Shown in pieces: positions 8,277 to 15,346 of a DNA stretch of 27,678 bases. The stretch lies in assembly GCA_029560815.1 (NCBI GenBank), contig JAKQKF010000165.1, positions 1 through 27,678 on the forward strand, in the 5' to 3' direction. Both the position numbers and the translations under genes were made by a program. Origin of the DNA: a bacterium. GTDB lineage: Bacteria; KSB1; UBA2214. How positions within the stretch are numbered: the first letter of the stretch is position 1; the number at the start of each line of letters is the position of its first letter. The notes under the pieces were generated by a model, which made no database searches, had not been told where the DNA came from, and worked only from the letters and a program-made list of their open reading frames with translations.

Positions 8277-9017
8277 TCAGGTGACCTTGCCGAAACGTCG
8301 GTCGCGTGTCTGAAAGGTCTCGATGGCGTCCAGGAATTGATCGTGGCGAAAATCCGGCCACAGGATCGGGGTGATATAGAATTCGGAGTAGGCCAGCTGC
8401 CAGAGCAGAAAGTTGCTCAGGCGCATTTCGCCGCTGGTGCGGATGAGCAGATCGGGATCGCCGATTTCGGCAGTCTGGAGGTGGCGGGAGATGCAGGCCT
8501 CATCGATGGTTTCGGGATCGAGCGTGCCGGCGGCGGCCTGGCGGGCCAGTTCGCGGACGGTCTGGGTGAGCTCCTGTCTGCCGCTGTAGCTCAGAGCGAG
8601 ATTGAGGATGAGGCCGGTATTGTTCTGCAGGCGGGCGATAGTCGTCTTGAATCCGATGCGCGGGGTCGCCGGCAGCTTTTCGAGGTCGCCGATAACGGTC
8701 AGGCGGACGTTATTGCGGTCGAGTTCGGCCGCCTCGCGGCGGACTGTGCGGATGAGCAGGGACATCAGCGCCGCCACTTCGCTGCGCGGCCGTGCCCAGT
8801 TCTCCGATGAGAAGGTGTAGAGGGTGAGGGCTTTTACGCCGAGCGCTCCGGCCGCTTCAACGGCGGCGCGGACCGATTCAATCCCCTCCTTGTGGCCTTC
8901 GGTGCGGGGCAGTCCCCTGCCCCTCGCCCAGCGGCCGTTTCCATCCATGATTATCGCGACGTGGCGGGGCACATTGCCGCGTGCCTTGATGCGGTCGACT
9001 CGTTCCTGATCGATCAC
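8277..9017 (-). CDS. uppS: isoprenyl transferase (undecaprenyl diphosphate synthase)
   Basis: This enzyme condenses isopentenyl diphosphate units onto farnesyl diphosphate to form the C55 carrier lipid used for peptidoglycan, O-antigen and other envelope glycans. The 246 residues match the cis-prenyltransferase family in length and motifs: HVAIIMDGNGRWA (19-31, catalytic Asp25), the SSENWARP segment, and RTSGEMRLSNFLLWQ followed by the SEFY region. The start is GTG at 9017; an in-frame TAG lies seven codons upstream, so no longer form exists. The ribosome binding site is weak (GGTGATGAG). It begins a new unit after the terminator of the TPR lipoprotein and leads the uppS-tamB-bamA-ompH-lpxD series. 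Confidence 0.97.
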   Translation of the reverse strand: MIDQERVDRIKARGNVPRHVAIIMDGNGRWARGRGLPRTEGHKEGIESVRAAVEAAGALGVKALTLYTFSSENWARPRSEVAALMSLLIRTVRREAAELDRNNVRLTVIGDLEKLPATPRIGFKTTIARLQNNTGLILNLALSYSGRQELTQTVRELARQAAAGTLDPETIDEACISRHLQTAEIGDPDLLIRTSGEMRLSNFLLWQLAYSEFYITPILWPDFRHDQFLDAIETFQTRDRRFGKVT

Positions 9018-9056
9018 GATTTGCTCATCACCAGACTACATGCCATACGGGCCAGT

Positions 9057-9088
9057 CGGGCGGCTGCGCCATGCAGGGCCGCCGCCCG
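9057..9088 (-). other. GC-rich hairpin in the uppS leader
   Basis: An 8-bp perfect stem (9057-9064 with 9081-9088, arms CGGGCGGC/GCCGCCCG) encloses a smaller 3-bp stem around GCCAT. If transcription starts near 9092 it would sit at the very 5' end of the uppS message, where such hairpins can slow RNA decay. No T-run follows, so it is not a terminator. The pairing is seen; the role is inference. Confidence 0.4.
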
Positions 9089-9099
9089 GGATTTGCTAT

Positions 9100-9128
9100 A
9101 ATAAACACAATAAATAGAACATATTCAA
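9100..9128 (-). promoter_or_regulatory. promoter candidate for uppS
   Basis: An AT-rich stretch sits between the terminator at 9132-9162 and uppS. On the minus strand it contains TTGAAT (9128-9123) with a 17-nt spacer to TTTATT (9105-9100); an alternative -10, TATTAT, lies at 9103-9098 with a 19-nt spacer. A promoter is expected here because the preceding terminator should end upstream transcription. The exact boxes are uncertain. Confidence 0.3.
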
Positions 9129-9131
9129 GGC

Positions 9132-9162
9132 AAAAAAAAGCCCCACAGACGGGTGTGGGGCT
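9132..9162 (-). terminator. intrinsic terminator after the TPR lipoprotein gene
   Basis: On the minus strand a perfect 9-bp stem (AGCCCCACA/TGTGGGGCT, 9162-9154 with 9147-9139, 6-nt loop) is followed directly by a run of T residues (complement of 9138-9132). It starts 19 nt after the TPR gene stop. This is a textbook Rho-independent terminator. Confidence 0.9.
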
Positions 9163-9181
9163 CTGCTCCTGCGGAGAGCGC

Positions 9182-10294
9182 TTACTTGCGCATCTCTTCT
9201 GCTTTGGTGAAAAATTCAGCGCCCTTGGTCGCTTCGCCGACATTGACATAGGCGACGCCGAGGTTGTAATAGACCGCCGAGTTGTCGCCCTTGATGGCGA
9301 TGGCTTTTTCCAGGAAGGGAATGGCCGAGCGATAGAACTCTTTCAGCTTGGCGACATCTTCTTCAGTGACAGCCTGCTTGGCGTTTTCCTTCTCGACCAG
9401 GGTCTTGCGCAGATCGTCCGCCATGGTCAGGTAGGCGTTGCCGACGTTGAGATTGGCATCATAGTCCTCAGGACTGAGGGTGATGACTTTCTGGAACATC
9501 GCGATGGCCTTGTCATACTCCTTGTTGAGGTAGTTGAGACGGGCCAGGTTGAAGATCAGATCCTGATCCTCGGGATTTTTCGCCAGCGCGGTTTCGTAGG
9601 TCTGGATCGCCATTGCGTTCTGCCCATCCAGGTCATAGGCCATGGCGAGATTGGAGATGGCATCAATGTTCGCGGCATCGACGCTGATTACAGTCTTGGC
9701 GGTCTCCTGAGCCTTGACGTACTCCTTGTTTTCCAGGTAGAGGCGGGTCACTTCGTTCAGGATCGAAATCTCTTTGGGATTGATGGCGAGATAGTCCTGG
9801 TAGGCCTTGATCGCGCCGGGCAGGTTATTGCTGCGCAGATGGGTGTAGGCCAGGTTCTTGTAGGACTCGATGTGGCTCGGATCGATGAGGATGGCGTCAT
9901 TGAAAAACTTGGCCGCGCCCTCGAGATCGGCGGTCTCGCCCTCTTTGGCGTTCACTTTGGCGACGCCCTGATTGAACATGCCCACCCAGTACTTCTCGCG
10001 GGTGTTCTTGATCTGCGTGGAGAAAGTCGGCGCCAGTGCGTTGGCCTGATTGAACATCTCGTTCATCTTTTCCCAGAGGCCTTTGTTGCCATAGCCCTCG
10101 CCGAGGAGGTAACGGGCCTCGACGTCATTGGGATAGAGCTGGACGGCCTGTTCGAGCTGCTCGATCGCCTTGTCCCAGTTGTTCTGGCTGATGTAGACTT
10201 TGGCCGAGGTGACTTCCTTGGTCTGGCAGCCCATGGTCGACATCAGGGCGACCAGCAGGGCCATGGTGAGGACAAAAGTGAACATCTTTTTCAT
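9182..10294 (-). CDS. TPR-repeat lipoprotein
   Basis: The 370-residue product begins with a lipoprotein-type signal: MKKMFTFVLT, then a hydrophobic stretch ending STMGC, with Cys23 as the probable lipidation site (Thr at -3 is less usual than Leu). The rest is almost entirely tetratricopeptide repeats, roughly eight, from about residue 30 to the end. They include SAIPFLEKAIAIKGDNSAVY and a repeat before KVITLSPEDYDANLNVGNAY. TPR solenoids are protein-binding scaffolds; the partner cannot be read from the sequence. A likely site is the periplasmic face of the inner or outer membrane. The ATG at 10294 has GGGAG 8 nt upstream. A promoter candidate upstream and a strong terminator downstream make it an independent transcription unit inside an otherwise compact array. 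Family function unknown. Confidence 0.88.
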   Translation of the reverse strand: MKKMFTFVLTMALLVALMSTMGCQTKEVTSAKVYISQNNWDKAIEQLEQAVQLYPNDVEARYLLGEGYGNKGLWEKMNEMFNQANALAPTFSTQIKNTREKYWVGMFNQGVAKVNAKEGETADLEGAAKFFNDAILIDPSHIESYKNLAYTHLRSNNLPGAIKAYQDYLAINPKEISILNEVTRLYLENKEYVKAQETAKTVISVDAANIDAISNLAMAYDLDGQNAMAIQTYETALAKNPEDQDLIFNLARLNYLNKEYDKAIAMFQKVITLSPEDYDANLNVGNAYLTMADDLRKTLVEKENAKQAVTEEDVAKLKEFYRSAIPFLEKAIAIKGDNSAVYYNLGVAYVNVGEATKGAEFFTKAEEMRK

Positions 10295-10335
10295 TGTTTT
10301 CGCTCCCAGAGGTTTGGTTTTTTATTGGATTAAAT

Positions 10336-10364
10336 AATTTAAAATAAAAAAAATTGCGAATCAA
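10336..10364 (-). promoter_or_regulatory. promoter candidate for the TPR lipoprotein
   Basis: On the minus strand TTGATT (10364-10359, overlapping the mtnA stop codon) is followed by a 17-nt T-rich spacer and TAAATT (10341-10336), about 41 nt before the ATG. The same two hexamers with the same spacing precede tRNA-Thr. The gap is very AT-rich compared with its surroundings. Confidence 0.45.
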
Positions 10365-11407
10365 GCTTTTACTTGCAAACCGGCCAAACTTTCCTCATAT
10401 GGCGGCCTGAAAAGCCCCTTTTCGGTGATAAAAGCGTCGATCAGCTTGGCGGGCGTGACATCAAAAGAGGGGTTGAGTACCGGCACCCCTTCGGGTACCA
10501 CCCGGGTCGTCCCGCACAGCTCCACTTCCGCCGGGCGGCGCTGTTCGATGGTGATTAGATCGCCGCTGCGGATCTCCGGATCAAAAGTGGAGAGCGGCGC
10601 GGCCACATAAAAGGGAATGCGATGATGGCGGGCGAGGATGGCCAGTCCGTAGGTGCCGATCTTGTTGGCAGTGTCGCCGTTGCGGGCGATGCGGTCGGCG
10701 CCGACGATGACCAGCTGGACCAGGCCCCTGGCCATGGCGTAGGCAGCCATGTTGTCGCACAGCACGGTCACCGGAATCTCATCCTCGGCCAGCTCCCAGG
10801 CCGTGATGCGGCTGCCCTGCAGCAGCGGCCGGGTTTCGCAGGCATAGACCTGCACCTTTTTGCCCTGGCTCACCGCCGTCCGGATAACGCCAAGCGCCGT
10901 GCCAAAGCCGCCGGTCGCATATGCACCGGCGTTGCAGTGGGTCAGGATCGAAGCCGTCTGGGGCAGCAGCGCCGCGCCGACGTGGCCGATCGCCCGGCAG
11001 CGCTCGATATCGTCGGCGTGGATCTTTTGCGCCTCCTCAAGAAGGGCCAGTTTGATCTCGCGCAGCGGCCGGCTGAGCAGGCGCATCAGGGCGGCGCGCA
11101 TGCGTTCAAGCGCCCAGAAGAGGTTGCGTGCGGTCGGCCGGCTCCGGGCGAGGGCTTCGCTCGCCTGATTGACGCGCTGCAAAAAAGCGGGGCGGTCGGA
11201 CTCCTCCAGCGGCCAGACGGCGAGGACAATGCCGTAGGCGGCGATACCGATGGCGGGCGCGCCGCGCACATTCATCTCCGTGATTGCGCGGATGATGCCC
11301 TGATAATCCGAGATCTCCAGCAGCACCAGTTCCTCCGGCAGCCTGGTCTGGTCGAGGATCCGCACCCGGCCGTCGTGCCAGGATATGCCTTGCAGCTCAT
11401 CCAACAT
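10361..11407 (-). CDS. mtnA: S-methyl-5-thioribose-1-phosphate isomerase
   Basis: MtnA converts methylthioribose 1-phosphate to methylthioribulose 1-phosphate in the methionine salvage pathway that recycles methylthioadenosine. The 348 residues are of typical length. They carry VRGAPAIGIAAYG (47-59), THCNAGAYATGGFGTALG with the catalytic Cys158, GADRIARNGDTANKIGTYG with the catalytic Asp238, and the C-terminal DVTPAKLIDAFITEKG. The related eIF2B-alpha family lacks this exact set, so MtnA is the better call. The ATG at 11407 has a GGAG-type site a few nucleotides upstream and lies inside the last codons of waaA (11-nt overlap), implying translational coupling. No other methionine-salvage gene is in the window. 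Confidence 0.96.
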   Translation of the reverse strand: MLDELQGISWHDGRVRILDQTRLPEELVLLEISDYQGIIRAITEMNVRGAPAIGIAAYGIVLAVWPLEESDRPAFLQRVNQASEALARSRPTARNLFWALERMRAALMRLLSRPLREIKLALLEEAQKIHADDIERCRAIGHVGAALLPQTASILTHCNAGAYATGGFGTALGVIRTAVSQGKKVQVYACETRPLLQGSRITAWELAEDEIPVTVLCDNMAAYAMARGLVQLVIVGADRIARNGDTANKIGTYGLAILARHHRIPFYVAAPLSTFDPEIRSGDLITIEQRRPAEVELCGTTRVVPEGVPVLNPSFDVTPAKLIDAFITEKGLFRPPYEESLAGLQVKA

Positions 11408-12713
11408 GCTTCTCCTCTTTTCTCTTCAAATGGTGGAGAATGGACTCCACGACCCGCTCGCTGGCGCCGAGATTTTCACGGACCAGAGCGCCGGCTTTTT
11501 CTCCGATCCTGCGCGTCTCATCCCCCCCGTTCAGGTATTTTTCCAGGGCTGCGCCCATCTCTGCTGTGGAGGTGATGAGTAGACCGCCGCCGCGCCGGAT
11601 CAGGGCCGCAGCTTCGAGTGAATTGACATGATGCGGCCCGAAGCAGACGGCGCAGCCGTGAGCTGCCGGTTCAAGGACGCTGTGCACGCCGGGTCCAAAG
11701 CCCCCGCCGACGAAGGCCAGGCCGCCCAGAGCATAGAGGTTGGCGAGTAGACCGATGCGGTCGATGAGCAGCACCTGAAAGGAATGAGTGTCCGGCTTAA
11801 AATCAGCCAGACGGACAAAGCTGATCCCCGCGCCGGCGAGGTGGCTCTCGATGCCGCGCAGGTGTTCTTCGGTGGTCTCATGGGGTGCGATGATGACGGA
11901 AAAGCCGGGATCCTTCGCCAGCTCTTCAGTGACGGCGGGGAGAACGATCTTTTCATCCGAAGGCCAGGAACTGCCGATCACCATGCAGCGCTCGCGGGTG
12001 AACCGGCCGCTCGCGCGGAGAAACGCGATCTTGTCGGTCTCGAGGGCGCGACGGCTGACCTGGTCATAGCGGGTGTCGCCGCAGACGTGGATGCGTTCGG
12101 GCCAGGGGTAGATGGGGTGAAAATGGGCGACATTTTCGGGGGTGGTCACCAGCACTTCGTCGAAGGTGGCGTAGACCGGCCGGATAAAGGCGCGCAGCCG
12201 GCGGATAGTGCGCAGGCGCTGCGGGGTGAGGCTGGCATCGGCCAGCAGCGACGGGATGCCGCGGCGCTGCAGCTGCCTTTGCATGTTGGGCCAGATATCG
12301 TGACGGATAATCATGTGCAGGGAGGGTTTGAGCAGATCGAGAAAGGCCCTGCTCTTGCGCCAGGAATCGAGCGGCAGATAGGTGATCAGGTCGGCCTCGC
12401 GGTAGCTGCGGGTCGCTTCATAGCCCGAGGGCGAAAAGAAAGAGAGTGCGATCGTGGCCTGCGGAAGGCGTTGGCGCAGGGCCTGCACGATAGGCCTGGC
12501 CTGCTCGAATTCTCCGAGAGAGGAGATGTGAATCCATATCCGCGGCCCGGCATCGGGCAGTGCGGCGCATTGTTCAGCGAGACGGTCGAAAAGGCCGCGC
12601 CGTCCCGCGACTCCACGGGCCACTTTATCGTTGAAAAGGGCCGCAAGACGGACGGCAAGCATGAAGAGGGGGATGAATATCCCATTATAGAGCAGAAAGA
12701 TGATGGACTGCAT
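11397..12713 (-). CDS. waaA: 3-deoxy-D-manno-octulosonic acid (Kdo) transferase, GT30
   Basis: WaaA moves Kdo from CMP-Kdo onto lipid IVA at the inner membrane, beginning the lipopolysaccharide core. From the ATG at 12713 the product is 438 residues with an N-terminal membrane-associated segment (about 3-27). The acceptor-side motif HISSLGEFEQARP carries the expected catalytic Glu68; SLGEFEQ resembles FCB-group enzymes more than the proteobacterial form. The C-terminal half has the GT-B nucleotide-binding features, including FVGGGFGPGVHSVLEPAAHG and the VNSLEAA region. The longer open frame runs back through a terminator into the preceding gene and is rejected. AGGA abuts the ATG with no spacing, so the ribosome binding site is poor. 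It overlaps mtnA by 11 nt. Whether it is mono- or bifunctional cannot be read. Confidence 0.94.
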   Translation of the reverse strand: MQSIIFLLYNGIFIPLFMLAVRLAALFNDKVARGVAGRRGLFDRLAEQCAALPDAGPRIWIHISSLGEFEQARPIVQALRQRLPQATIALSFFSPSGYEATRSYREADLITYLPLDSWRKSRAFLDLLKPSLHMIIRHDIWPNMQRQLQRRGIPSLLADASLTPQRLRTIRRLRAFIRPVYATFDEVLVTTPENVAHFHPIYPWPERIHVCGDTRYDQVSRRALETDKIAFLRASGRFTRERCMVIGSSWPSDEKIVLPAVTEELAKDPGFSVIIAPHETTEEHLRGIESHLAGAGISFVRLADFKPDTHSFQVLLIDRIGLLANLYALGGLAFVGGGFGPGVHSVLEPAAHGCAVCFGPHHVNSLEAAALIRRGGGLLITSTAEMGAALEKYLNGGDETRRIGEKAGALVRENLGASERVVESILHHLKRKEEKHVG

Positions 12714-12736
12714 TCCTGTCAGCTGGTAGGTGCGGT

Positions 12737-12763
12737 AAAAGAAAGCCTCCCGGGGTGGGAGGC
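12737..12763 (-). terminator. intrinsic terminator (or attenuator) between the LytR_C gene and waaA
   Basis: On the minus strand GCCTCCC (12763-12757) pairs with GGGAGGC (12751-12745) around a 5-nt loop, followed by TTTCTTTT. The stem begins 8 nt after the upstream stop codon. The T-run ends only 23 nt before the waaA start, and no clear -10 element follows, so partial read-through may be how waaA-mtnA is transcribed. Confidence 0.75.
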
Positions 12764-12771
12764 ATTCGTCA

Positions 12772-13299
12772 TCAGTGCTTTTTCTTGTATGCGCGCAGAT
12801 CCTTGTAATCCGAGCCGATAATGAGATCGACATCGCTCTGCGAAGTCTTGCTCTCGATGGTGAGGATGCGGTCGCGGGAGACGCCGACCAGCGCAGCGAT
12901 CTTTTCGGCTTCCTTGCTGCTGATCTGGCCGCGGTTGATCAGGACCGATTTCTCATAGTCAAAAGTCTCGGCATTGCCGGTATTGACGACATTATAGTGT
13001 TTTTCGCGCAGGGCATCGGCGAAGACCAGGGCAACGCCCTTGACGCCGCAGCCGTTCAACACAGAAACCGAAGTGCTGCTGCTGTCGACGATCGAGGTGT
13101 CCGTTCCACCCGAGGGGATAATGATCTTTTTGACCAGAGAGGCGACGAGTATGACATTGATAACCAGCAGCCCCCAGATCAGAATGGTCTTCGACCCCTT
13201 TTTGATCGCTCCCGTATCAAAAGCGCTCTTTTTGCCCGTCTTGGTGCTTGCGGGTTTCCGTGCATATACCTTTCTGGTAGCAAACGATCTCTTGTTCAC
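12772..13299 (-). CDS. membrane-anchored LytR C-terminal (LytR_C) domain protein
   Basis: The 175-residue product has a basic N-terminal cytoplasmic tail (1-37, rich in Lys/Arg), one membrane segment (about 38-61, ILIWGLLVINVILVASL) and an extracytoplasmic LytR_C domain (about 76-167). The domain opens with the hallmark SVSVLNGCGVKG and ends near VDLIIGSDYKDL. LytR_C domains occur at the end of some LytR-CpsA-Psr envelope proteins and as stand-alone proteins like this one; the molecular role is not settled. There is no LytR catalytic domain here. I chose the GTG at 13299 because AAGGAAG lies about 8 nt upstream; the open frame continues 61 codons further but looks non-coding. A terminator follows immediately. 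Confidence 0.85.
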   Translation of the reverse strand: MNKRSFATRKVYARKPASTKTGKKSAFDTGAIKKGSKTILIWGLLVINVILVASLVKKIIIPSGGTDTSIVDSSSTSVSVLNGCGVKGVALVFADALREKHYNVVNTGNAETFDYEKSVLINRGQISSKEAEKIAALVGVSRDRILTIESKTSQSDVDLIIGSDYKDLRAYKKKH

Positions 13300-13586
13300 A
13301 GCCTTCTTCCTTCCCTTTAACCGTATTATTGCCGGCTCATCCTGTGCAGCGCACCTCAAGTTCCCCGGGTTCCTCACCGGGCGCCCCGTCTTTCCATCCG
13401 CCGGCAGGCGCGCTCTCCCCTTTTGACTCAGGATCCGGGTGGCGGCGGCCGGCAGCTGCTGAATGAACGCGAGGAGCAGCATCCGTTTCAGTCCGGCTTA
13501 CAGCTCGGCCGGTCTGATGGTTTAACAGCATTAAAGATATAAAAATTAACCAGAAAAACAACAAATAATTTCAGTATTTTGCCCCT
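13300..13586. other. 287-nt gap between panC and the LytR_C gene
   Basis: No convincing gene is present. The panC-proximal 85 nt are AT-rich and hold a weak promoter-like pair on the minus strand, TTGTTG (13564-13559), 17 nt, TATATC (13541-13536). This would give a leader of about 230 nt before the GTG at 13299. The remaining part is GC-rich, with only short imperfect inverted repeats (for example CCCGG/CCGGG arms near 13360-13380). An open frame crosses it on the minus strand but shows no family resemblance. Confidence 0.35.
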
Positions 13587-14462
13587 TTACGGGCGGCCCG
13601 GATCCGGCGAAATCCGCAGATTGTCGATCAGGCGGGTGGTGCCGATGTAAACGGCAAGCAGCGCCCGGACATCCCGGTCGATCACCGTCACCGGCTCGAG
13701 GCTGTCCGGATCGACGATGGCGATATAGTCAATGCGGCTCGAGGCTACGCCATCGATGAGTTCCCGCATGGCTTCGATGACCTTGCCGGCGTCGCGCTCG
13801 CCGCCGCGGACCACTCCTTCGGCCAGACGCAGGGACTGAAAGAGGACGGTGGCTTCGGCGCGCTCCTGCGGGGAGAGATAGCTGTTGCGCGAGCTCAGGG
13901 CCAGGCCGGAAGATTCGCGCACGATGGGAGCGACATCAATTTCGATGCCGAAGAAGAGATCTGCGCTCATGCGCCGGATGACGGCGGCCTGCTGGTAATC
14001 TTTGGCGCCGAAAACAGCCAGGTGCGGCCGGACCAGATTGAACAGCAGGGCGACCACGGTGGTGACGCCGGCAAAGTGGCCGGGACGAGAGGTTCCGCAC
14101 AATCCCTGCGTGATGTTGGCGACGCTGACGGTGGTCTGAAAATCGGGGCCATAAAGAGCCGCGGCCTCGGGCGCAAAGATCAGGTCCGCCCCCTCGGCGG
14201 TGGCCAGAGCAATATCGCTCTTGAGGTCGCGCGGGTAGGAGGCATAATCCTCGTTGGGGCCGAACTGGATAGGGTTGACGAAGATGCTCACCACCACTTT
14301 GCCGGCTTTCTCCCGGGCGCGCCGGATGAGGCTCGCATGTCCTTCGTGCAGATAGCCCATGGTCGGGACCAGGGCGATGGTCTCGCCGGCCAGGCGCCAG
14401 CGTTCGGTCATTGCGGCCATCCCGGCCGGACTGGTGACGACCGGTATTTCACTCATTTCCAT
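13587..14462 (-). CDS. panC: pantothenate synthetase (pantoate-beta-alanine ligase)
   Basis: PanC joins pantoate and beta-alanine with ATP to make pantothenate, the vitamin precursor of coenzyme A. The 291 residues carry the nucleotidyltransferase signature PTMGYLHEGH (33-42, HIGH-like), the FVNPIQFGPNEDYASYPRD substrate segment, FGAKDYQQ, and the KMSKS-like loop SSRNSYLS. The ATG at 14462 has GGGAG at ideal spacing (TATAA between); a second ATG two codons in is possible but less well placed. It lies 14 nt after panB, so the two are co-transcribed and catalyse neighbouring branches of the same pathway. Confidence 0.97.
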   Translation of the reverse strand: MEMSEIPVVTSPAGMAAMTERWRLAGETIALVPTMGYLHEGHASLIRRAREKAGKVVVSIFVNPIQFGPNEDYASYPRDLKSDIALATAEGADLIFAPEAAALYGPDFQTTVSVANITQGLCGTSRPGHFAGVTTVVALLFNLVRPHLAVFGAKDYQQAAVIRRMSADLFFGIEIDVAPIVRESSGLALSSRNSYLSPQERAEATVLFQSLRLAEGVVRGGERDAGKVIEAMRELIDGVASSRIDYIAIVDPDSLEPVTVIDRDVRALLAVYIGTTRLIDNLRISPDPGRP

Positions 14463-14476
14463 TTATACTCCCGGAA

Positions 14477-15289
14477 TCAATAGCTCTCCTGCGGGCCGGG
14501 AAATTTTCCGGCCCGCACATCCTCACCATAGCGGCGGCAGGCGTCGCGGACGGACTCGCCCAGTTCCGCGTAGCGGCGGACAAATCGGGGTCTGAACTCT
14601 TCAAAAAGGCCGAGCAGATCGTAGGTGACCAGCACCTGGCCGTCGCAATCGGGGCCGGCACCGATGCCGATGGTCGGAACCTCCAGCTCGGCGGTGACCC
14701 TGCGGGCCAGCTCAGCGGGAATCTTTTCCAGGGTGAGGGCGAAGATGCCGGCATCCTGCAGAGCAAGAGCATCGACGCGGAGCTGCTCGGCCGCCCCCTC
14801 CTCCCTGGCCTGGAGCCCATAGCCTCCGAATTTGCGCACCGACTGCGGGGTGAGTCCGAGGTGCCCCATCACCGGCATGCCGGCCTGGGTGATGCGGCGG
14901 ACGGTCCCGGCGATGGCGGCACCGCCCTCGAGTTTGAGGGCATCCACCTCGGCCTCCTTGAAAAAGCGGGCGCCGTTGCGCAGAGCATCCTCCGGGGAGA
15001 TCTGATAGGACATAAAGGGCATATCGGCGACCAGAAGAGCCTGGCGGATGCCGCGGCGCACCATGCGGCAGTGATAGACGGCTTCATCCATGGTCATCGG
15101 CAGAGTGGAATCACGGCCGGCCGAGACCTGGGCTGCAGAGTCCCCGACCAGCACCAGATCCACACCGGCGGTATCGAGCAGCCGGGCGAAGAGAAAATCG
15201 TAGGCGGTCAGCGCGACGATCTTGCGGCCCTGCTGCTTGAACTCCAGCAGGCGCGGAACGGTGATCGGGGTTTGGGTATCCTGTGTCAT
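14477..15289 (-). CDS. panB: 3-methyl-2-oxobutanoate hydroxymethyltransferase
   Basis: PanB adds a hydroxymethyl group from methylene-tetrahydrofolate to 2-oxoisovalerate, giving ketopantoate, the first committed step to pantothenate. The 270 residues match the family: ALTAYDFLFA, LVGDSAAQ with metal-ligand Asp50, ADMPFMSYQ with Asp89, LKLEGG, GHLGLTPQSV, and the catalytic Glu188 in LEKIPAELA. The ATG at 15289 follows GGGGAG at a slightly short spacing. panB and panC are adjacent; panE and panD are not in the window. Confidence 0.97.
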   Translation of the reverse strand: MTQDTQTPITVPRLLEFKQQGRKIVALTAYDFLFARLLDTAGVDLVLVGDSAAQVSAGRDSTLPMTMDEAVYHCRMVRRGIRQALLVADMPFMSYQISPEDALRNGARFFKEAEVDALKLEGGAAIAGTVRRITQAGMPVMGHLGLTPQSVRKFGGYGLQAREEGAAEQLRVDALALQDAGIFALTLEKIPAELARRVTAELEVPTIGIGAGPDCDGQVLVTYDLLGLFEEFRPRFVRRYAELGESVRDACRRYGEDVRAGKFPGPQESY

Positions 15290-15346
15290 GATCTCCCCGT
15301 GTTTAGAGGTAGAGGTGAGGCGCGTTGCGGCAGTGGATGGGGCCCG

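Noticed and set aside
12714..12833. 40-codon upstream extension of WaaA
   Set aside because: It would run through an intrinsic terminator and overlap the LytR_C coding sequence; the family-like N-terminus starts at 12713.
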